DNA of 64,000 nt from Chloroflexota bacterium (GTDB lineage: Bacteria; Chloroflexota; Anaerolineae; Anaerolineales; Villigracilaceae), in NCBI GenBank assembly GCA_029782225.1, contig JAKOVF010000001.1, positions 47,178 through 111,177 of the forward strand. The letters run 5' to 3'. This document shows positions 9,387-17,796 of this stretch, piece by piece; position 1 is the first letter of the stretch, and each line of letters opens with the position of its first letter. The notes below the pieces were generated by a model. That model had not been told where the DNA came from. It worked only from the letters and a program-made list of their open reading frames with translations, and did no database searches. The translations under genes and the position numbers were made by a program.

Positions 9387-9423
9387 GAGATTCTTCGCTC
9401 GCTATCGCTCACTCAGAATGACA
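9387..9423. repeat. Dispersed intergenic repeat, imperfect hairpin
   Basis: Contains GAGATTCTTCGCTCGC and GCTCACTCAGAATGAC, whose ends (ATTCT/AGAAT) pair. Located between the glycerate kinase and PfpI genes. The form resembles short intergenic repeats common in some genomes, but no second full copy is present in this window. Confidence 0.45.
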
Positions 9424-9430
9424 TAACAAG

Positions 9431-9952
9431 TTACCCTTTTTCAAACAACTCCACCAGCTCGCGGCAGAAGGCAGGGGTGTCCGCGACGACTCGCCCCCAG
9501 ACCAGGTTGCCTTCGCAGAATGCAGCTTCATCCACCCACGTCGCGCCGGCATTGACCAGGTCATCTTTGATGCCGAGAGAGCCTGTGGCACGGCGACCTT
9601 TGAGGATGCCGGCCGAGACAGCAACCAGGCCGCCATGGCAAATGATGCCAATGGGCTTACCGGCTTTGTCCATTTGTGAGACAAGGTCTGTCACAGCCTT
9701 ATAGCGGCGCAGCTTATCGGGCGCCCAACCGCCCGGCACCACCAGCGCCGACAAATCTTCCGCTTTGAGAGATTCGATCAGTGTGTCAGGTTCAATGGCG
9801 AGTCCATTCTTTCCGTGCACAGGTTCGAGCTTCATCGCAGCGCTCAGGACCTGCGCGCCTTCCTCCTGTAAACGCATTAGAGGGACATAGTATTCAAGGT
9901 CTTCCACACCTTCGGCGACAAGAATCGCAATCTTCTTATTCTGTAGACGCAT
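9431..9952 (-). CDS. DJ-1/PfpI-family protein (class I glutamine amidotransferase fold)
   Basis: A 173-residue PfpI/YhbO-type protein. The nucleophile elbow is IGIICHGG with C105 and H106; the acidic partner is in VAEGVEDLEY (E14), and VVPGGWAPDKLR precedes. Family members act as deglycases, glyoxalases or proteases against stress damage; the exact activity cannot be read from sequence. ATG 9952 (MRLQNKKIAI) is chosen because GGAAGGA lies 9 bases upstream; the longer frame to 9976 adds eight unconserved residues. Converges with the glycerate kinase gene. Confidence 0.88.
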   Translation of the reverse strand: MRLQNKKIAILVAEGVEDLEYYVPLMRLQEEGAQVLSAAMKLEPVHGKNGLAIEPDTLIESLKAEDLSALVVPGGWAPDKLRRYKAVTDLVSQMDKAGKPIGIICHGGLVAVSAGILKGRRATGSLGIKDDLVNAGATWVDEAAFCEGNLVWGRVVADTPAFCRELVELFEKG

Positions 9953-10009
9953 AGGATTTTTCCTTCCAGCAACCAACGAGTAAGTTTTTCGATTTATACC
10001 ACACGCAGG

Positions 10010-10025
10010 AATAGGGGAATCCCTG
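10010..10025. promoter_or_regulatory. Candidate regulator site (TAGGGGAA type) upstream of the 10130 gene
   Basis: AATAGGGGAATCCCTG lies about 105 bp before the start of the small membrane protein gene. The TAGGGGAA half-site recurs before three other genes of the window (near 18801, 22891 and 60711). Confidence 0.35.
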
Positions 10026-10129
10026 AATGGCGATGCACTTAAGTTCGCGTATAAGTAACACAGCCTCTCACCTGTCGTTATTCAATTCAGGTATCAGATT
10101 AAGTACTGGACGGATTCTAAAGGAGAAAC

Positions 10130-10675
10130 ATGGATACCGCGACTCTTGTACTCATTATGATGATTGTGATTTTATTTCTTCTGAGCATGCAGCTGGCACG
10201 CCCTCTTTGGACGCGCCGAAAGCGGACCGAGCCTCTCTCGAATCAGTTCATGACTGGATATTCACGCCCGGTGTTCCATGCGGAACAGGATTTCGGCGCG
10301 CGTAGGAGACCTGCACGCACGGCCTATATTCTTCCCCTCTCGGATGAACAAAAGAATCACTTCACTCTCGAATGGCTGGCGGTCCAGGCGCTCTTTGCCC
10401 GGAACCCGGGGCGCGGCATCAAAGAGGCCGAACAAGTGCTCAGGAATATCCTGCGCGCCAAAGGATACCCGGCCGATGATCTCAGCCAGTTGACCACTGC
10501 CATGGCCCTGGATTTTCCAGCGCATGAGACGCAATTTCGTAAGCTGCACTTGCTGGCCATGAGAAGCAGCCGGGAAAACATGGGCAAGGCGGATCTATAC
10601 CGTGTGATGCTGCACGCTCGCATCTTGTTCGAAGAGATCCTGTACGCCGATCTCGTTGAAGCGCCATCCCATTAG
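10130..10675 (+). CDS. Hypothetical membrane-anchored protein upstream of ABC exporter
   Basis: A 181-residue protein that I do not recognise. Residues 5-24 (LVLIMMIVILFLLSMQLA) form one transmembrane helix followed by a basic stretch (RRKR), so the rest is likely cytoplasmic. The middle segment (residues 75-170) is helical, with LSDEQKNHFTLEWLAVQALF and EAEQVLRNILRAKGYP, and resembles a small alpha-helical bundle. AAAGGAG sits 7 bases before ATG 10130. It is 45 bp upstream of the ABC exporter genes and may be co-transcribed with them. Confidence 0.65.
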   Translation: MDTATLVLIMMIVILFLLSMQLARPLWTRRKRTEPLSNQFMTGYSRPVFHAEQDFGARRRPARTAYILPLSDEQKNHFTLEWLAVQALFARNPGRGIKEAEQVLRNILRAKGYPADDLSQLTTAMALDFPAHETQFRKLHLLAMRSSRENMGKADLYRVMLHARILFEEILYADLVEAPSH

Positions 10676-10720
10676 AGAGGCCGAAATGTACAACACTGCT
10701 CCATGGAAGGTAGAATCTGA

Positions 10721-11692
10721 ATGAATACAAACAATGATCACGTAGACGATGGTCTCGTCGCCCGTGCGCAAGATGTGACAAAAATGTTCGGTACCCGGGC
10801 CGCGGTAGACTCCTTGAGCATGAACGTGCCACGCGGCTCCATTTTCGGATTTATTGGGCCCAGCGGCTGCGGGAAGACTACCACGGTCCGCCTGTTGACT
10901 GGAATCTACAAACCGACTTCCGGCACTTTGACCGTGCTCGGTAAGAATCCCGCTGATTTTTCCAGGAAGGACCGCGAACGGATCGGCTATCTGACGCAGC
11001 AGTCCGTTCTATTCCCGGAACTGACGGTGTGGGAAAACCTGAATTTTGTCGCGTCCCTCTACGGGGTCGGTCTGTTTCGGGGAAAACGGTTGAACCGCCT
11101 GCTTGATTTTGTCGAGCTGGCAGATGACAAGTCCAAGCTGACCAAACAGCTCTCCGGCGGCATGAATCGACGGCTGGGCCTGGCTGCCACGCTGATCCAC
11201 AAACCGGAACTGCTTTTCCTCGATGAGCCTACCGCCGGCATCGACCCGCTCCTGCGGCGAAAATTCTGGGACTATTTCAAGAAGCTGCAGGAAGAGGGGC
11301 ACACGCTTTTTGTCACAACACAATATGTAGGAGAAGCTGAATACTGCGACCTCGTCGCCGTTATGTATGATGGGAGGCTCCTGATGGTGGATACGCCTGA
11401 CGGCCTGCGCAAGAATGCATATGGAGGCGAGATTGTCACATTGAGAACGCAGGAACTGATCGGGCATGAGCAGAGACAAAAGTTTGAAAGTCTTCCATTC
11501 ACCAGAAGTGACGCCAGGATCATAAGCGATCAGGAGATCGAAATCATCGTGGACGAGGCCAGCACAGCCATGCCTTTGTTGATCGAAAACTGCAAGGCCG
11601 CCAACTTGCATGTGGTCATGATCGAGCAGAAGATACCCCCGTTTGATGACGTGTTCGTCCGACTGATCGAGACTGAGAGAGCCAATGTTTAG
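10721..11692 (+). CDS. ABC-2 exporter ATP-binding protein
   Basis: A 323-residue ATPase. Walker A is GPSGCGKTT (46-54), the ABC signature LSGGMNRRLGLAATLI, Walker B LLFLDEPTAGID, and the switch His is replaced in the segment LFVTTQYVGEAEYCD, which has Gln (TTQY) as often seen in ABC-2/DrrA-type ATPases. The C-terminal ~80 residues (IISDQEIEIIVDEA, VFVRLIETE) form the extra domain typical of drug or polysaccharide exporters. It powers the permease encoded next; the two reading frames overlap by 8 bp, indicating translational coupling. Confidence 0.92.
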   Translation: MNTNNDHVDDGLVARAQDVTKMFGTRAAVDSLSMNVPRGSIFGFIGPSGCGKTTTVRLLTGIYKPTSGTLTVLGKNPADFSRKDRERIGYLTQQSVLFPELTVWENLNFVASLYGVGLFRGKRLNRLLDFVELADDKSKLTKQLSGGMNRRLGLAATLIHKPELLFLDEPTAGIDPLLRRKFWDYFKKLQEEGHTLFVTTQYVGEAEYCDLVAVMYDGRLLMVDTPDGLRKNAYGGEIVTLRTQELIGHEQRQKFESLPFTRSDARIISDQEIEIIVDEASTAMPLLIENCKAANLHVVMIEQKIPPFDDVFVRLIETERANV

Positions 11693-13229
11693 ACCGTTCC
11701 GATTTTTCATCCGCGTATCATCCTTCCTCAACAAGGAATTGACGGAGATCTTTCGGCAGCCCCAGTTGATTCTGATCCTGATCCTTGGCCCATTTCTGAT
11801 CATGCTCCTGTTTGGGTTGGCTTATCCCGACCAGACACGGTCTCTAAAGACCCTCTTTGTGGTGAGTGATCAAAACCCTTTTCGGGAGGAGATTAAGGCC
11901 TTCGCGTCAAAAATGACGGACACTATGACCGCAGTCGGGATCGAACCAAACGAACAGCTAGCTCTTTCCAAGCTTGCTTTGAATCAAGTGGACATTGTCG
12001 TGGTTGTGCCTGAGAATCCGCTCGCGACCATCCAGCAGAATCAGCAGGCCCAGTTCCGTGTCTATCACAATGAGGTCGATCCCTACCAGGTCGGCTACAT
12101 CCGGTTCGTAGCCAGCGAACTCGTTGACGAAATGAACCGGCAGGTCTTACAGACCATGACCGAGCAGGGCCAGCAGGATGCAGCCTCGCTTCAGACCAAT
12201 TTGGAGGCGGCCAGCGCAAATGCGAAGGCGTTGCGGGAGGCCCTTGAACGCGGCGATGTCAATGGCGCTGTAAATCAAAAACAACAACTCAAAACCAACC
12301 TGGACCTGGTGCGGGCGGCTGTGGGTATCAGCGTTGGAATCAGCGCGGGCATGGGCAATCAGACCGGAGATCCAATACCCCAGACCGGTCAGAACGGACA
12401 GGATGTGATGTCCACCATGGACCAGGTGGATCAAGGCGTTTCGGCTCTGGATGGCTTGAATGCGAGCACTTCTCCGGCGGACGCGGCCAGGATGGCTACC
12501 CAGGTTGGAGAAGTGGAAAAGAACCTCAACACACTGAGCCAGCAGCTTTCACAGTTCCGTTCCGTGCAGCCCAGGATTCTGGTCAGCCCTTTCACCTACA
12601 AGACTTCTCCGCTGGCACAGGTGGAATACACACCCACCGGCTTCTTTACGCCCTCCGTAATTGCACTGCTGCTTCAGCACCTCTCAGTCACATTTGCAGC
12701 GCTATCGATCGTGCGTGAACGTCGTTCCGGAATTATGGAGCTGTTCCGGGTCTCGCCCATTTCGGCTTTCGAGACGCTAGTCGGCAAATACATGAGCTAT
12801 CTTCTCTTTGAGGGCCTGCTGGCCGCCATCATCACCCTGCTGGTGGTGTTCATCCTCGGCGTGCCCATGCTGGGAAGCTGGATTCAGTATGCGGGCGCAG
12901 TCGCGATCCTGCTCTTCACGTCGCTGGGCTTTGGCTTCCTGATCTCGCTGCTTTCTGATACAGATACACAGGCGGTTCAGTTCTCCATGTTGTTCCTGCT
13001 TGCCAGCATTTTCTTCAGCGGGTTCTTCATGGATCTGCGCCTGATGTGGAAACCGGTCACGTTCCTTGCCTGGTCACTCCCAGCGACCTATGGTGTGCGC
13101 ATGTTCCAGGATATCATGCTGCGCGGTTATTCCATCCCGCTGCTGATCTTTGAAGGGATCGCGGCGATCGGCGTCCTGTTGTTCTTCATTAACTGGTCGC
13201 TCTTGCACCGTAAGATGGCAACATACTAG
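11685..13229 (+). CDS. ABC-2 type transporter permease (YhgE/Pip-like large extracytoplasmic loop)
   Basis: A 514-residue permease. One N-terminal transmembrane helix (about 25-45, LILILILGPFLIMLLFGLAY) is followed by a large extracytoplasmic region (50-320) containing a Gln/Asn-rich helical stretch around residues 150-300, then five C-terminal helices (about 325-510) with the ABC-2 core (RERRSGIMELFRVSPISAFETLVGKY). This shape fits ABC2_membrane_3 exporters (YhhJ/YbhR group) that move drugs or lipids outward. The substrate is not evident. It overlaps the ATPase gene by 8 bp and ends the operon. Confidence 0.88.
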   Translation: MFRPFRFFIRVSSFLNKELTEIFRQPQLILILILGPFLIMLLFGLAYPDQTRSLKTLFVVSDQNPFREEIKAFASKMTDTMTAVGIEPNEQLALSKLALNQVDIVVVVPENPLATIQQNQQAQFRVYHNEVDPYQVGYIRFVASELVDEMNRQVLQTMTEQGQQDAASLQTNLEAASANAKALREALERGDVNGAVNQKQQLKTNLDLVRAAVGISVGISAGMGNQTGDPIPQTGQNGQDVMSTMDQVDQGVSALDGLNASTSPADAARMATQVGEVEKNLNTLSQQLSQFRSVQPRILVSPFTYKTSPLAQVEYTPTGFFTPSVIALLLQHLSVTFAALSIVRERRSGIMELFRVSPISAFETLVGKYMSYLLFEGLLAAIITLLVVFILGVPMLGSWIQYAGAVAILLFTSLGFGFLISLLSDTDTQAVQFSMLFLLASIFFSGFFMDLRLMWKPVTFLAWSLPATYGVRMFQDIMLRGYSIPLLIFEGIAAIGVLLFFINWSLLHRKMATY

Positions 13230-13255
13230 TTCATCCTGTCATTGCTCCTGCTGGC

Positions 13256-13373
13256 GCAAGGTTTCCGACCTCCCGAAGGACACACCTGCACCCACCGCAG
13301 GTGCGGTGTCGGGACGGTGTGTGCCAGCGGTTGACCGCCGAAGGTCCCCGAAGGGGGAAGGTCTCCCGGGTAT
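13256..13373. repeat. Dispersed repeat, copy A
   Basis: Starts GCAAGGT-TTCCGACCTCCCGAAGG and ends with a 52-bp core (13309-13360) that matches copy B at 51 of 52 positions. Between these conserved ends lies a copy-specific hairpin, CACCTGC-acccacc-GCAGGTG. Confidence 0.85.
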
Positions 13374-13377
13374 TTAA

Positions 13378-13411
13378 AGGTGACAGTCACTTCTCAAAGT
13401 GACTGTCACCT
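13378..13411. repeat. Perfect palindrome, 15-bp arms
   Basis: AGGTGACAGTCACTT (13378-13392) and its exact reverse complement (13397-13411) around loop CTCA. No T-run follows on either strand, so it does not look like a simple terminator; it may be a transcribed hairpin or a small mobile palindrome. Confidence 0.85.
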
Positions 13412-13474
13412 GCATTCTGGGTGGGATGCGTAGGTCTTCGGGATGTTTTGAAGACAAAAAGAGCCTCCGCTGAT

Positions 13475-13602
13475 GCAAGGTCTGTGACCTCCCGAAGGCC
13501 GTTTCGCCCCGTCGGGCTCACGGCACGAACGGGGACATCGGGACGGTGTGTGCCAGCGGTTGACCGCCGAGGGTCCCCGAAGGGGGAAGCTCTGCCAGGA
13601 TA
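13475..13602. repeat. Dispersed repeat, copy B
   Basis: Same ends as copy A (GCAAGGT-CTGTGACCTCCCGAAGG; 52-bp core at 13538-13589) but a different central part, containing CCCGT/ACGGG complementarity instead of the CACCTGC hairpin. Confidence 0.85.
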
Positions 13603-13650
13603 TGAGTGCATCTTAATGCTCGAAAGATTTGAAATCTTCTGAGCACTCTA

Positions 13651-14826
13651 TTACTGGTTCGTAATATACTCCCGGACGCGCTGCAGCAGGCGGTTGGTCC
13701 GGTTGAGCAGGATGGCGTCCTCAGAAGATAAGGAGCGGCGCGCGTTCGCCTGCACCTTTTGCAGGCGCCGCCTCAAATTGATCGCTTCTTTCAGCGGCTC
13801 CTGCGCCCAACGATGTGCAAAGGTGGGATAGAGTTCCCCAAACAGGATTTGGGTGGCAACTGCAGCGACGGGAGCCAGAAAAACTCCAATGATCCCGAAG
13901 ATCTCTGCCATGGCGATTACAAATAGCACGATCGACAAGGAGTTATAACGCTGCCCGTGGATTAAGCGCGGTTCGACGAGGAATTTTAGAGCGATCAAAA
14001 CGACCAAGGTATAAACCGCAGGCAGAAATGCCGCGGCAGAAGCTCCGCTCCCCACCCCCAGAATGATCAAAGGAACCAACGCGATCAGAATCCCAAACCA
14101 CGGTGCGAGTCTTGCCACGACGGCCCATAAAGTCAGGAGCACTGGATACCGAACGCCCATCAGGACATAACCTACCAGAAGGAAGAATCCGGCCAGGATC
14201 CCCTGGGCCAGCTCACTCCGAAGAAAAGCGCCGACCCCGGCCTCCATCGAACGCCAGATGTGCAATGCTCTTGCGTGATGCTCAGCAGGAAACATCGAAA
14301 GACCCAGGCGCTCGAACCGCACCTGATCCGCGCTCCAGTACAAACTGAGAATGATGATGATGCCCAGATACCCAAAGAGGGAGAAGAAGTTTTGCGTGGC
14401 CGTCAGAAATCCCTGACGGGCGGTTTGTCCCTCTGAACTGGTAAGCGCCTTCAATAGGTCCGCGGAGGGCGGCAGTTGTTCTGCGATGGCCTGCTTGAAC
14501 ATGGATGTTTGCTGGGGCCAATCCGTTTTGATGCCCTCATAGGTGGTGACCATATCATCCGAGACCTTTTCCAGATCCTGGACTAGAGGCGAGCCTACTA
14601 ACACGACAAAGAGCACGATCGAAAGGATCAAAGCGGCGTAGACGAATCCCAGTGCAAAAGGCTTGGTAAACTTCTTGTCTGTAATGTTGCTGATCAGAGG
14701 ACGCAGGGCCGCAGCCAGAGCCAGTGACAGCAGAAACAGTACAACCGAGATGCGGAATTGCCATATCAGGAGCAGGACCAGCAATGTTGTGGCAATCGTA
14801 ACGATATACCCGAGAATTCTCGTCAT
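13651..14826 (-). CDS. AI-2E family transporter (PerM/YdiK type), second copy
   Basis: A 391-residue membrane protein of the AI-2E transporter family (TqsA/YdiK/PerM). N-terminal helices (ILGYIVTIATTLLVLLLIW, VVLFLLSLALAAALRPLIS) are followed by a soluble stretch with coiled character (60-130) and further helices containing the characteristic GVRYPVLLTLWAVVARLAPWFG (GVRYPVLLTLWAV) and IFGIIGVFLAPVAAVATQI. The C-terminus (330-391) is soluble and basic. Family members export signalling molecules or act as Na+/H+ antiporters; the substrate here is unknown. It lies 6 bp after the paralogous gene, so the two are co-transcribed and may work together. Confidence 0.85.
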   Translation of the reverse strand: MTRILGYIVTIATTLLVLLLIWQFRISVVLFLLSLALAAALRPLISNITDKKFTKPFALGFVYAALILSIVLFVVLVGSPLVQDLEKVSDDMVTTYEGIKTDWPQQTSMFKQAIAEQLPPSADLLKALTSSEGQTARQGFLTATQNFFSLFGYLGIIIILSLYWSADQVRFERLGLSMFPAEHHARALHIWRSMEAGVGAFLRSELAQGILAGFFLLVGYVLMGVRYPVLLTLWAVVARLAPWFGILIALVPLIILGVGSGASAAAFLPAVYTLVVLIALKFLVEPRLIHGQRYNSLSIVLFVIAMAEIFGIIGVFLAPVAAVATQILFGELYPTFAHRWAQEPLKEAINLRRRLQKVQANARRSLSSEDAILLNRTNRLLQRVREYITNQ

Positions 14827-14832
14827 ACGCGA

Positions 14833-16089
14833 TTATTCCTCTTCGATCTTCAATTGCTTCAGCAATCCATCCGTCTCACGGACAATGTTCTGAACCTCTG
14901 CACGGTCAACACCGCTAAATGATTTCAACTCTGAATGATTGTCGACATGCCCATCCACCAGTTCAAGCAGGCGCTGGCTTTCATCCTGGAACATGTCCAG
15001 CTCACTACGGATCGGTGCGGCCTGCATAGCGGCCTCCAGTACGAGGCGGTCGATAATAAGTTGAATAATGGCAGCCAATGGAAGCGCCAGCAGAGCTCCG
15101 GCAAAGCCAAATGCCGAGCCGAATCCCACCAGCGACAGGAGGATGATGATCGGGTTCACTCCCATCGAACTGTTCATGATCCGCGGGACCAGGAAGGAAT
15201 TCTCCAGCATCTGGATCATAGCGGTAGCCGCCAACACCCAGATCGCCTTCGACGGATCCACAGACAGGGCGACGAGCAGCGCCGGGACCGCCCCGAGGCC
15301 GGGACCAATCACAGGCACCATTTCCATGATGCCGGCAATCAAGCCGAGGATGAGCGCAAATGGCAGACCGATCAACGAATAGGCGATCAGCGCCGCGCTG
15401 CCCACCGCCAGACAGAGAATCCCCTGTCCCCGGATGTAACCACCCATCTTGGCTTCTGCAGACTCAATAAATTCGCGTGCAGCCTTGCGTCGGGGCAGCG
15501 GCACGAGCAGAAGCACGGAGCGCAGAACCCGATTGCTCTCCTGTGTCCAGTAGAAAGCCAGAAGGAAGACCGCTACAAGACTGAACAGACTTCGTGCCGT
15601 CACATTGAAATAGAAAAAGGTTTGAGCGACCCGGTCGATCACCTCCTGGGTCGTCGGGTCGGTATTGCCGAGCAGAGCAAGCCTGGCGGGGATCCGTCCA
15701 CCGACGATCTGCAAAAGCCTGTTGCCAGAATTCACCAGCGCGTCGCGGACGGCAACATAATAGTTCGGCAGGTCTCTTGAAACCTGTGTGAGCTGGTCCG
15801 CAAGCAGCGGCAGGACGAGATAGAAAAATCCTGCCAGGACTGCACCGATCGTGATATAGATCACCAGCACCCCGGTCAGCCGCGACCAGCCGAGGCGGTT
15901 GTGCATCCACTCCACGATTGGGCGGAGCGCAGTCCCGAGCACGGCCGCGACGAAGAAAAGTAAGACCACGACGCGCAGGCTGTAGAGCAGCCAGAACGTT
16001 AAAAAGACGCAGACCACAAACACTGTGATAAAGACGATCTGTTTTGTGGTCCACGCCGGTATTGCTTTGTCTTGCGAGGCGAGACTCAT
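14833..16089 (-). CDS. AI-2E family transporter, first copy
   Basis: A 418-residue paralogue of the next gene with the same plan: helices at about 18-65, a soluble region near 85-160, then helices around 160-340. The family signature is clear in GLPFALILGLIAGIMEMVPVIGPGLG (GLPFALILGLIAGIMEMVP and VIGPGLG), where E and P are conserved, and in GFGSAFGFAGALLALPLAA. The soluble C-terminus (350-418) is acidic and ends DGLLKQLKIEEE. The start ATG overlaps the stop of the preceding lipoprotein gene (ATGA), so the three genes form one operon. Confidence 0.88.
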   Translation of the reverse strand: MSLASQDKAIPAWTTKQIVFITVFVVCVFLTFWLLYSLRVVVLLFFVAAVLGTALRPIVEWMHNRLGWSRLTGVLVIYITIGAVLAGFFYLVLPLLADQLTQVSRDLPNYYVAVRDALVNSGNRLLQIVGGRIPARLALLGNTDPTTQEVIDRVAQTFFYFNVTARSLFSLVAVFLLAFYWTQESNRVLRSVLLLVPLPRRKAAREFIESAEAKMGGYIRGQGILCLAVGSAALIAYSLIGLPFALILGLIAGIMEMVPVIGPGLGAVPALLVALSVDPSKAIWVLAATAMIQMLENSFLVPRIMNSSMGVNPIIILLSLVGFGSAFGFAGALLALPLAAIIQLIIDRLVLEAAMQAAPIRSELDMFQDESQRLLELVDGHVDNHSELKSFSGVDRAEVQNIVRETDGLLKQLKIEEE

Positions 16090-16457
16090 TTCTCCTGACG
16101 AACAACCGTGCCGGTATCATTGGCGCGGAAACGGTAGGATTGTCCATTGACCGTAAATGCCAGTGACCAGCCGGGCGTCACAGCCTGCGTACAAACTTCG
16201 CCGGGCTGACCCAGGCCCAGACAACCATCGGGCCAGTCCGTTTTCTGGACTTCGTCGAGACGGATGGACTCCACGGGAACGCCGAGGAGCTGGCTAATTT
16301 GATTCTGAATGTTCTGCGCAACTTCCGGGGACAATGCCTGCGCCACGGCAGAGGGGATTTGCTGGGTGGTGGCCACCTGTACCTGTTGTGGTGAACAGGC
16401 CGCCGCCAGAAGAATTCCAGCACACAGTATGAGTAAAGTCATGCTCTTTCTTAGCAT
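16086..16457 (-). CDS. Small secreted lipoprotein
   Basis: A 123-residue protein with a lipoprotein signal: MLRKSM, hydrophobic core LLILCAGILLAAAC, lipobox L-A-A-A-C with Cys at residue ~21. The mature part has a helical segment (AQALSPEVAQNIQNQISQLL) and a C-terminal domain with WPDGCLGLGQPGEVC and TPGWSLAFTVNGQSYRFR, a pattern I have seen in hypothetical secreted proteins of Chloroflexota and cyanobacteria, without known function. ATG 16457 has AAGGAGA 11 bases before it; the longer frame to 16532 has no such site. First gene of the operon with the two AI-2E permeases. Confidence 0.75.
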   Translation of the reverse strand: MLRKSMTLLILCAGILLAAACSPQQVQVATTQQIPSAVAQALSPEVAQNIQNQISQLLGVPVESIRLDEVQKTDWPDGCLGLGQPGEVCTQAVTPGWSLAFTVNGQSYRFRANDTGTVVRQEK

Positions 16458-16493
16458 CAGATAGAAGTTCTCCTTGTAAACTGATATTACGCG

Positions 16494-16571
16494 CCGTCCC
16501 GAAGGTTTGGATGAAGAACAAGCCTGGATCATGAGAACCCTTCGGCAAGCTCAGGACAGGCCTTCGGGACG
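16494..16571. repeat. Inverted repeat CGTCCCGAAGG / CCTTCGGGACG upstream of the lipoprotein gene
   Basis: Eleven-base arms (16494-16504 and 16561-16571) enclose about 56 bases that hold a second small pairing, CCCTTCGG-caagctcaggacagg-CCTTCGGG. It sits in the leader of the lipoprotein/AI-2E operon. No T-run. Confidence 0.6.
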
Positions 16572-16708
16572 TTCTGCGTCGGGTGAGTTATAGAATTACA
16601 GATAGCCCAGGAGCCACACCGGTATCACGAGCAGCAGAGTAGGTACTCATCGTAATCTCCGTTTCTGCATTCAAGATGGATACGGTGTCGATCAGGGCAA
16701 CATAGCAG

Positions 16709-16924
16709 TTAGTAGCGCCCTTGCGCTTCCGCCTCCAGGAGGAAGTCGTCGATCTGCCGTTCGATCTCATCTCTCGTGTAGCCGTACTTCTCCTGAAGCA
16801 GGCCAGCGAGCTTGTCACGGTGCCCGGCAATTTGATCGAGCTCATCATCCGTGAGTTCGCCCCATTTCTCACGAACCGCTCCACGGAGCTGCATCCATTT
16901 TCCTTGTAAAATATCCTTGTTCAT
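16709..16924 (-). CDS. CsbD family stress protein
   Basis: A 71-residue CsbD-like protein: MNKDILQGKWMQLRGAVREK, then WGELTDDELDQIAGHRDKL and LQEKYGYTRDEIERQIDDF, covering the whole Pfam-type domain. Family members are abundant general-stress proteins of unknown biochemistry. The start ATG 16924 has AAGGAGA 5 bases upstream; the longer frame to 17008 contains the site itself. It lies in a row with the YggT-like and GlsB-like genes. Confidence 0.9.
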   Translation of the reverse strand: MNKDILQGKWMQLRGAVREKWGELTDDELDQIAGHRDKLAGLLQEKYGYTRDEIERQIDDFLLEAEAQGRY

Positions 16925-16973
16925 TTGTTTCTCCTTTTCTTTTTTTGACATAAACATTGGTTGGCAATGGGTT

Positions 16974-17426
16974 CTATCGAATCTCATCCCGGTCGTATAC
17001 ACTGACACGGCTGGTCGGCACTCGATAGAACATGACCCAGATCAGGCGGACCACGATCAAGCCTAGCAGCAGGTAGACAAACATGGCGATCACAGACGTG
17101 ACTTCCATGATGTGTCCCTGGAATGAGGGGTTGGTGGTAATGCTCTGGAACGGCCAGACAAATAGCTCGGTGATGCGATAAACCAGCCACGTAAACCAGC
17201 TATCTGGATTGGCATCGATCACCTTGAGGAACATGCGGAAAGCAATCAAACTTTCCAGAGAGCCTACGAGCAGCCAGATCAGTTGTGTAATCTGATAAAT
17301 GTCCTGGCGGCGCTCGAGACTGACATCATGAACAACCTGCTCTTCGTGAACCTGATCAACTTGATTTCCGGCCTGATGAACGACCACTTTCTTATGGCGA
17401 GAAATCTGATCTTGATGAATTGTCAT
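16974..17426 (-). CDS. YggT-like small membrane protein
   Basis: A 150-residue protein. The first 45 residues are polar and rich in His, Gln and Val (SRHKKVVVHQAGNQVDQ), then two transmembrane segments about 48-70 and 110-135 separated by a region with DSWFTWLVYRITELFVWPFQ, which resembles the YGGT family (membrane proteins linked to division or osmotic stress in other bacteria). The polar N-terminus is not usual for the family. GAGG lies 7 bases before ATG 17426. Between CsbD and GlsB-like genes on the same strand. Confidence 0.7.
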   Translation of the reverse strand: MTIHQDQISRHKKVVVHQAGNQVDQVHEEQVVHDVSLERRQDIYQITQLIWLLVGSLESLIAFRMFLKVIDANPDSWFTWLVYRITELFVWPFQSITTNPSFQGHIMEVTSVIAMFVYLLLGLIVVRLIWVMFYRVPTSRVSVYDRDEIR

Positions 17427-17442
17427 GACACACCTCGCATTT

Positions 17443-17724
17443 CTATAGTACCCCGCGCCTGCGGGTCAGCAGGCCGAGGATCAGGGACAGGACCGCAGAG
17501 CCGATGATGCTCCATAGAACGGGGAAAGTCTCGCCCTGTATGGTTACCGGGAAGGGTTCAGGCAGGCCAAATTGACCGGCCAGCCACATCCCGATGTAAG
17601 CGCCGATAAAGCCGACGACGATGGAAACAAGACACCCTCCTACGGAATAACCGGCGAGGGCCTGCCCAAGGCTGCCAGCGATCGCGGCGATTACCAAAAG
17701 GATGAGGAAACCTGTGATTGTCAT
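17443..17724 (-). CDS. GlsB/YeaQ/YmgE family stress-response membrane protein
   Basis: A 93-residue protein of three hydrophobic segments: ITGFLILLVIAAIAGSLGQA, GGCLVSIVVGFIGAYIGMWL and LWSIIGSAVLSLILGLLTRR, with a short loop (GLPEPFPVTIQGETF) between the second and third. The glycine-rich first and second helices are those of transglycosylase-associated/GlsB proteins, a small membrane family induced by envelope or acid stress. GGAG is 7 bases before ATG 17724. It heads the stress gene row, and its leader contains the structured element at 17797-17893. Confidence 0.88.
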   Translation of the reverse strand: MTITGFLILLVIAAIAGSLGQALAGYSVGGCLVSIVVGFIGAYIGMWLAGQFGLPEPFPVTIQGETFPVLWSIIGSAVLSLILGLLTRRRGVL

Positions 17725-17739
17725 CTCTTACTCCAGGCT

Positions 17740-17775
17740 GGATCAGTCTTAGTACATAACATTTGTTCCTGATCC
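17740..17775 (-). promoter_or_regulatory. Hairpin next to the ribosome binding site of the GlsB-like gene
   Basis: Seven-base arms GGATCAG (17740-17746) and CTGATCC (17769-17775) with a 22-base loop, ending about 5 bases from the GGAG site (17731-17734 region). With the three-way-junction element upstream it has the layout of an aptamer followed by an expression platform. Confidence 0.5.
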
Positions 17776-17796
17776 GGCAAAATAATCAAACTGTCA

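Larger units (their letters stand above)
13230..13650. other. Gene-free repeat island between exporter and AI-2E genes
   Basis: No credible gene in about 420 bp. It holds two copies of a ~120-bp repeat (13256-13373 and 13475-13602) and, between them, a perfect 15-bp-arm palindrome (13378-13411). The small open frames here overlap the repeats and carry no family features. Confidence 0.8.
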
